A DNA stretch of 64,000 nt from Planctomycetota bacterium (lineage in GTDB: Bacteria > Planctomycetota > UBA1135 > GCA-002686595), in NCBI GenBank assembly GCA_016712565.1, contig JADJQU010000003.1, positions 558,001 through 622,000 of the forward strand, read 5' to 3'. The notes under the pieces were generated by a model. The model was not told the DNA's origin, did no database searches, and saw only the letters and a program-made list of their open reading frames with translations. Both the position numbers and the translations under genes were made by a program. Of this stretch, positions 59,510 to 64,000 are shown one piece after another; the stretch's first letter is position 1, and each line of letters starts with the position of its first letter.

Positions 59510-60109
59510 TCAGTTGCCCAGGTGGTCGGTCAGGGTCGCCAGGGCACCCGCGGCGGCGCAGGCCGCGAGGCACAGGGCGAGGCGGGCGCGCGCGCCCCAC
59601 TCCGTGGCGGCCGCGCGCGGGGCATAGGCACAGATCCACAGCACGCACAGGGCCCCGGTCAGATCCGTGACCACATCCGAAACCGAGGTGCTGCGGCCCG
59701 GCACGGAACTCTGGTGCAGTTCGTCGAGGACGCCGAGGAGGAGCACCGTCCCCAGCAGCAGGCCCACGCCCAGGGGACGCAGGCGCGGCCACGCTCCCTC
59801 GCGGGGATAGGCCATCAGGATCCACAACGCCAAGAGGCCGAAGAGCGCGGCGTGTCCGGTGTTCAGAATCCAACCGCCCCCCAGGGGCCCGGGATCGCCG
59901 GTGCCGGGATTCGAACTGAGGCCGTAGATCAACAGGTACCAGCCGCCGGCGAGCACCCACCCCAGGGGCCGGGGCAGAGCCGCGAAGCGGCGCGCCAGGC
60001 TGCGAAGGGCGCCCAGCAGGGGCCCCACCGTCGGGGCCGTGGCCTCGGCGGAGTGGTGTCGAGCTTGCCTCACGGAGAGCACCTCGGCCGCGAGTGGCAC
60101 CCAAGTCAA
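59510..60109 (-). CDS. VanZ-like membrane protein
   Basis: This 199-residue protein has about four membrane helices (GWVLAGGWYLLIYGLSS, LNTGHAALFGLLALWILM, VGLLLGTVLLLGVL, ALCLAACAAAGALATL). The VanZ family mark is DELHQSSVPGRSTSVSDVVT with Glu, His and Gln residues facing the membrane interface. VanZ proteins modify envelope or antibiotic resistance traits by a poorly known mechanism. The start is GTG or ATG near 60109, overlapping the next gene by few bases; it is probably one unit with the ATPase gene 60114. Confidence 0.8.
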   Translation of the reverse strand: MTWVPLAAEVLSVRQARHHSAEATAPTVGPLLGALRSLARRFAALPRPLGWVLAGGWYLLIYGLSSNPGTGDPGPLGGGWILNTGHAALFGLLALWILMAYPREGAWPRLRPLGVGLLLGTVLLLGVLDELHQSSVPGRSTSVSDVVTDLTGALCVLWICAYAPRAAATEWGARARLALCLAACAAAGALATLTDHLGN

Positions 60110-60113
60110 GGTT

Positions 60114-60575
60114 TCAGGAGCGTTTGACCGCCCGGATCAGGATCCCCTTCCCATCGGGGCTGCGCTCGATCGTCAACTCGTCCACCATGGCCTGCATCAG
60201 GAAGAACCCGCGGCCGCGCTCATCGTCCAGGTCGGGAAGGTCGCCCGGGGCGAGCCGTGATCGCAGGGCTTCGGGGTCTCCGCCGCCCTGATCCGCCACC
60301 TGCGCCACCCAGCCGCTGCGAGAGGCCTCCAGTACGAGGTGCATCGTCACCGGGCTGGAGAGATCGGACTCCTCCAGGGCGGCGTTGCCCCCGCCGTGGT
60401 CGACGGCGTTCGCCAGGAGCTCCGAAATGACCAGGACCAAGGTGTCCAGGGATTCCCCGCGCACGCCGGCGTCGCGGGCGAACTTGCGCGCCACCTGCCG
60501 GGCCATGCGGACCGCGCTGTGGGCCGCGGGCAGCAGCATGTCCAGGACCTGGGGAGGGGTCGACTTGCCGGCCAT
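60114..60575 (-). CDS. RsbW/HATPase-type anti-sigma-factor-like protein
   Basis: This 153-residue cytoplasmic protein is of the histidine-kinase-like ATPase class used as serine kinases or anti-sigma factors in partner-switching. The N box is LVLVISELLANAVDHGGG, the G1 box VAQVADQGGGDP and the G2 region DDERGRGFFLMQAMVDEL. It lacks other domains. No anti-anti-sigma (STAS) partner is adjacent. ATG 60575 was chosen since it starts MAGKSTPPQVLDMLLP just before the domain. The stop of NadC lies 3 bp upstream of this start, so the two are cotranscribed. Confidence 0.82.
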   Translation of the reverse strand: MAGKSTPPQVLDMLLPAAHSAVRMARQVARKFARDAGVRGESLDTLVLVISELLANAVDHGGGNAALEESDLSSPVTMHLVLEASRSGWVAQVADQGGGDPEALRSRLAPGDLPDLDDERGRGFFLMQAMVDELTIERSPDGKGILIRAVKRS

Positions 60576-60577
60576 GC

Positions 60578-61594
60578 TCAGGCGGGGCGCAGGTAGAAGG
60601 AAAAGTCGAGGGCCGGGGCCGAATGGGTCAGGGCCCCCACGGAGATCCGGTCCACGCCGGAGGCGGCCACGTCGCCGATGTTGCCCAGGTGGATTCCGCC
60701 GGAAGCCTCCAACTCCAGGGGGCGCGTTCGCCCGCGGGCCCGCTCTCGCAGCAGAGGCGAGCACCGGGCCCATTCGGCCACGGAGAAGTTGTCCAGCAGG
60801 ACCACGTCGGCATCCCCTTGCACGCCGGCGCAGGCCTCGTCGAAGTCCCGGGCCTCGCTGGTGATGCGCGCACCGGGGCCCAGGGCCGCCCGCAGGCGGA
60901 TCAGGAGTTCCAGGAGGGGAACGCCCGCCAGGTCGGCATGGTTGTTCTTCACCATGGCCTCGTCGTAGAGCCCGAAGCGGTGATTGACACCACCGCCGCA
61001 GCGCACGGCGTACTTTTCCAGCTCCCGCAGATTGGGCGTGGTCTTGCGCGTGTCGAGCACCCGTGCCCGACCGGCACAGGCCAGCACGTAGCGCGCCGTG
61101 AGAGTGGCCACGCCGGACAGGCGTTGGACGAAGTTCAGTCCGGTGCGCTCCGCGTAGAGCAGTGCGCGGGAACGGCCCTCGACCCGGAGCACCTCCTGGC
61201 CGGGCTGGACCCGGTCGCCGTCCCGGGCCAGGCACTGGACGTGGGCTTGTCCGTCGCACATCTCCAGGGCGCGGGCAAACACAGGCAGCCCCGCGAGGAC
61301 ACCCTCGGCCTTGGCCACCAGCCGTCCCTGGGCCCGGGCCCCCTGCTGGATCGAGTGGTCGGAGGTGAGGTCGACGCGGCGCCGAGGTCCAGCACCGGGG
61401 TTGCCCGATTCGGCCGTCCGCCCCGGGGGCGGGGCCCACGCGCGGCCGGGGGCCCACTCGGGGGCCATGCCGTCCTCGTCCAGGGCCATCCGGAGGGCCG
61501 CCTCGACGGCCGCTGCCGGGAACTGGGGTCCCAGGGCGGGCGACAGCTCCGGCGAGGATGGGCCGTTCGGGAGGCTGGGGGTCGTGGGGCTCAA
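60578..61594 (-). CDS. nadC: Nicotinate-nucleotide pyrophosphorylase (carboxylating)
   Basis: This quinolinate phosphoribosyltransferase makes nicotinate mononucleotide in de novo NAD synthesis. Motifs: VDLTSDHSI near the N-terminus, AERTGLNFVQRLSGVATLTA, VLDTRKTTPNLRELEKYAVR, CGGGVNHRFGLYDEAMVKNN, DVVLLDNFSVAEW, LELEASGGIHLGNIGDVAAS and VDRISVGALTHSAPALDFSF. It is close to normal length, with a roughly 20-residue insertion around GRAWAPPPGRTAES. The start is ambiguous because the frame is open to 61744; TTG 61594 gives a plausible short leader. It is one operon with the ATPase gene. Confidence 0.88.
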   Translation of the reverse strand: MSPTTPSLPNGPSSPELSPALGPQFPAAAVEAALRMALDEDGMAPEWAPGRAWAPPPGRTAESGNPGAGPRRRVDLTSDHSIQQGARAQGRLVAKAEGVLAGLPVFARALEMCDGQAHVQCLARDGDRVQPGQEVLRVEGRSRALLYAERTGLNFVQRLSGVATLTARYVLACAGRARVLDTRKTTPNLRELEKYAVRCGGGVNHRFGLYDEAMVKNNHADLAGVPLLELLIRLRAALGPGARITSEARDFDEACAGVQGDADVVLLDNFSVAEWARCSPLLRERARGRTRPLELEASGGIHLGNIGDVAASGVDRISVGALTHSAPALDFSFYLRPA

Positions 61595-61899
61595 GGGAAG
61601 GGCCAGAAGGTGAACTGCGCGAGTGTACGCGAGGTGCGGCGACCCCACTATCCCGGGCCCGCTCCAGGCCCGGTCGAGCCCCTCCAGGGTCCGGTTTCCA
61701 GCCGATCCCGGCCCCGGAGGCACGCCCCAGAACCCCGAACACACCGCGGCTGCAACTTGGCGAAGATCCCCCCAGCGCGGGGACGCCCCCCATTCCCCGG
61801 GCGCCCCTCGGGGAAGATGCAGCGAGCCGGGCGCGGACCCTTGGTCGTCCAGGGGCGCGCGGGGTTTTCGAGACCGCCCCAGACACCACCGGCAGCAGG

Positions 61900-62618
61900 G
61901 CGTGAAGCCCCTCGAGACCGGCCGCAGGCGGGGCCCGCCCCGACGTGGGCTCGGATCCCGGGGAGGTCACGGGTGCCGGTGGGTCCGAGATCCGCAGTTC
62001 GGGTTCCCAGGGAACGGGCACGGTGGGAGGCGGCTGCGATTCCCTCCACGCGCGCAGTCGCGACTCGGTGATCGGTCCGATACCCGGCACGTCGCCCGCG
62101 AGCAGCGGCGGCCCGCCGCGAGGATGAAACCAGCGGGCCTGCACCAGGGCGCGCGCCCGCCCCTCGCCGATCCCGGGCAGCTGCCTCCATTCCCGGGCGC
62201 TCAGCTGGCTCAGTTCCCCCGGGCCCGCGGGCCGCGGGGCGCTGGGCACCGTGGGATCTTCCCCCGCGCCGGACGCCCCAGGCGTGTGGCGCCAGGCGTG
62301 GTCGGCGAGGATCACCCGAACGGGCTCGGGGACACGAAGCGCGCTTCCGGCCAGGAGGCCCAGCAGCAGGCAGACCCACAGGGGGGCCACGGCGACCTGC
62401 AGTGGCGGAAAACCACGGGCCTCGGGCGCAGCGTGCAGGGAAGCGGGCCGGGAAGCGGGCCGGGAAGCGGGTCGGAAGGCTGGAGGGGAGCCCGGCCCCG
62501 GGCCCCAGGCCGCGGGCCCCGGGCCGACCGATTCTCTCGCGGCGGTCGCGGACTGGGGACGGGTGCCGCCTGACGAGGGGCGGCCCCATCCCGGTTCAGC
62601 CTCCGTGGGGAAGTCCAT
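61900..62618 (-). CDS. Membrane helix-hairpin-helix (ComEA-like) protein, 3' end unresolved
   Basis: From ATG 62618 the frame gives a proline/alanine-rich head with RPAS repeated three times (residues 49-60), a membrane helix near 71-95 (PLQVAVAPLWVCLLLGLLAG) and a ComEA-like helix-hairpin-helix DNA-binding pair at 138-192 (LPGIGEGRARALVQAR and VPGIGPITESRLRAW). This suggests a membrane-anchored DNA-binding protein of the competence type. In-frame there is no stop until 60114, so the frame passes through all of nadC and joins the ATPase frame; the true 3' end (set here near 61900) is unknown and a frameshift is likely. Confidence 0.6.
62439..62474. repeat. Three tandem 12-bp repeats
   Basis: GGAAGCGGGCCG is repeated at 62439, 62451 and 62463 (the last with one change). 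It encodes RPAS three times in the helix-hairpin-helix protein on the minus strand. Its role seems to be a flexible linker. Confidence 0.75.
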
Positions 62619-62711
62619 CTGCAAGGACGACTCCCCGACGCGGCCCAAGTGCCCCTCTTTCTCGGATTTTTCTCCCTAGGGCCCCACCGGGCGGGGCACC
62701 GCCGCTTGCCC

Positions 62712-63614
62712 CTAGCGCGGCAACACCGTCCCGCAGGACGCCCCCAGGGTCCGGCCGAGGCCGAGGTGGGCGATCTGGACCAACTCCTCCGCCACGGAAC
62801 GCTGCAGGCTCCGCAGGGCCGCCGCGGCGGGGCTTTCGGGCTCGGTGGTGATCACACAACGCCGCTGGGCCACCGCCCGCAGCACGCTGCGGTCGTCGGG
62901 CACCGATCCGATGAAGCGCACGCCGCGGCCCAGGAAGCGTTGGCACACCGTCTCGATGCGCGAGGCCGTGCGCTGGCCCTCCTCCTCCTCCAGGGCCCGG
63001 TTGACGATCAGGTCCACGTGCGCATCGCGGCGACGGGCGAAGAGCACCTTGAGGAAGGCGTAGGCATCGGTCATGGCCGTCGGGTCGCTCGTGGTGACGA
63101 TGACCACCAGATCAGAGGCGGATGCGAAGGCGATCGTCTGCTCGGAGATTCCAGCCGCGGAATCCACCACCAGCATGTCATAGCGCGAGTCGAGGGCCTC
63201 GACGGCCTCGGCGATGAGGCGCAATTCTCCCGGCGTCAGCGAGGCCATCTGCGAGACGCCGCTGCCCCCGGCCAGGAGGTCCAAGCGGGACGCGCATGGG
63301 GTCACGGCCTCCGCTGCGCTCGCCCGTCCGCGCACCACATCCACCAACGTGCGCGTGGGCTGCACGCTCTGCATCAAATGGGCGTTGCCCACGCCCAGGT
63401 CCGCGTCCACGAGCAGGGTGCGCCCGGTTTCGGACCAAAGGGCCGCGAAGGCAGCGCTGACCACGGACTTGCCCGTGCCTCCCTTGCCGCTGGCAACGCA
63501 CAGGGAAGGAGCGTGCGAGCGATGCAACGCCGGGAACCCGCGGGACACGGAATCAGAGGCCGGTGATCCGGTCCGCGATGGTTGCAGGATCCGCAGGGCC
63601 TGGTCCCAGTTCAT
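62712..63614 (-). CDS. MinD/ParA-family ATPase (FlhG-like)
   Basis: This 300-residue P-loop ATPase has the deviant Walker A VASGKGGTGKSVVSAAF (residues 41-57), switch region LLVDADLGVGNAHLMQ, and Walker B-like YDMLVVDSAAGISEQTIAFA with IVTTSDPTAMTDAYAFLK. DLGVGNAHL and TSDPTA are typical of the FlhG/FleN subgroup, which controls flagellar number and position together with FlhF, rather than cell-division MinD. The N-terminal 35 residues (NWDQALRILQPS) may bind a partner. An FlhF gene would normally lie upstream, which is beyond the fragment at 63917. Confidence 0.82.
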   Translation of the reverse strand: MNWDQALRILQPSRTGSPASDSVSRGFPALHRSHAPSLCVASGKGGTGKSVVSAAFAALWSETGRTLLVDADLGVGNAHLMQSVQPTRTLVDVVRGRASAAEAVTPCASRLDLLAGGSGVSQMASLTPGELRLIAEAVEALDSRYDMLVVDSAAGISEQTIAFASASDLVVIVTTSDPTAMTDAYAFLKVLFARRRDAHVDLIVNRALEEEEGQRTASRIETVCQRFLGRGVRFIGSVPDDRSVLRAVAQRRCVITTEPESPAAAALRSLQRSVAEELVQIAHLGLGRTLGASCGTVLPR

Positions 63615-63916
63615 CGTGTGCGCGGGACGGTGCTGGCTGCGCGCGCGGGTCCGCGCCCCTGCTCGCGGAGGGCGTTTCAGCGGCGAACGCGTGCGACAGC
63701 CCCGGGCCCGTTTCCCGCGGCGAGGTCGATCCTACGCTCCGGAAAGGCCCAAGAGCACCTCCTAAAAAGGCCCGGCGCCCACGGCGGCCGCTGCGCGACT
63801 TGCGCCCGGGTCGCTGCGTCTCCTCGGATCATCGCCCGGGGCATGCGCGTCGTCGCCGCGCCTGGGGTTCGCCGGGCCGCTGCTCCCACGGGGCGCCGCA
63901 GGTGCGAGGACGCGGG
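63615..63916. other. Spacer without gene
   Basis: There are 302 bases between the ATPase start and the stop of the gene that enters from the right. No ORF of note is seen. The promoter of the ATPase gene may be here. Confidence 0.4.
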
Positions 63917-64000
63917 CTAGCCCGACTGCCGAAAGGCCGCGATTTCCTCGGCGGTCAAGGTCATCCCCGCGTCCACGGCCACCAACTGCGGCGAGTCTGA
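63917..64000 (-). CDS. C-terminal end of a gene cut by the window
   Basis: On the minus strand 27 codons (ending AGMTLTAEEIAAFRQSG) precede a TAG stop at 63919-63917. The sequence is too short to name the protein. Its neighbourhood next to an FlhG-like ATPase suggests a flagellar or chemotaxis gene, but nothing in the 27 residues proves it. Confidence 0.35.
   Translation of the reverse strand, partial: SDSPQLVAVDAGMTLTAEEIAAFRQSG

Noticed and set aside
62439..62474. Short GC-rich direct repeats as a CRISPR-like array
   Set aside because: The 12-bp units are directly adjacent without spacers and encode a repeated RPAS linker.

Overview
The window looks like a chromosomal segment of a GC-rich member of the Planctomycetota, probably an uncultured lineage. 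Three things support this: an ECF sigma factor sits directly upstream of a Ser/Thr kinase with TPR-like repeats; there are several large secreted proteins, two of which share a cysteine-containing C-terminal domain ending in -CP; and multiheme cytochromes, a UbiB-like kinase and BON/CBS stress proteins are present. The phylum call is inference from protein style; no 16S rRNA or ribosomal protein gene is in the window.

Region 1 (about 541-18220) is a mobile island of lower and patchier GC. It lies between a complete tRNA-Gly(GCC) gene (18164-18238, minus strand) and a displaced copy of the 3' three quarters of the same tRNA plus its downstream flank (541-680). The two copies align without gaps over 140 bp with five mismatches. 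Inside are a broken Fic gene, a HEPN-like protein, a PD-(D/E)XK-type nuclease with a frameshifted tail, and a toxin / MqsA-like antitoxin / SecB-like chaperone (TAC) module with a consensus promoter and palindromic operator candidate. These are followed by a 3.2 kb transposon with two DDE transposases and an accessory ORF, an RHS C-terminal tip with a secreted neighbour, an intact IS1380 element, an IS256 element with a TGA interruption and nested ends, and fragments of SDR, AbiEii-like and IS4-like genes. Many genes here carry frameshifts, while the chromosomal genes to the right are almost all intact, so the island looks old and decaying. An IS21 fragment abuts its left edge. I found no integrase.

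Region 2 (18240-36290) is ordinary chromosome: secreted proteins, the sigma factor/kinase pair, a secreted M28 peptidase, a phosphatase-like lipoprotein, a Kelch protein, an HDOD protein, a membrane sulfatase-like enzyme, an alpha/beta hydrolase and a nitroreductase.

Region 3 (36322-44101) is the most striking chromosomal system: a tight four-gene minus-strand operon. In transcription order it encodes a membrane ferredoxin-FAD-cytochrome b-like oxidoreductase, a 26-CxxCH cytochrome, a predicted outer-membrane beta-barrel and a 17-CxxCH cytochrome. Together these could form a wire from the cytoplasmic NAD(P)H/quinone level across the periplasm and outer membrane, i.e. a porin-cytochrome type extracellular electron conduit. 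This is inference.

Region 4 (44830-53925) holds a degraded PEP-synthase C-terminus, acetate kinase, an SLC13/RCK transporter, an M48 lipoprotein protease, a phosphoribosyltransferase, a UbiB/ABC1 kinase, a triple-BON protein, a CBS-pair protein and a host-attachment/baeRF-like protein, a set often seen together in stress-response clusters. Region 5 (54110-64000) has tRNA-Arg(TCG), a methyltransferase, pirin, a TIM-barrel epimerase, adenylosuccinate lyase, VanZ, an RsbW-like ATPase, NadC, a ComEA-like helix-hairpin-helix protein and a MinD/FlhG ATPase.
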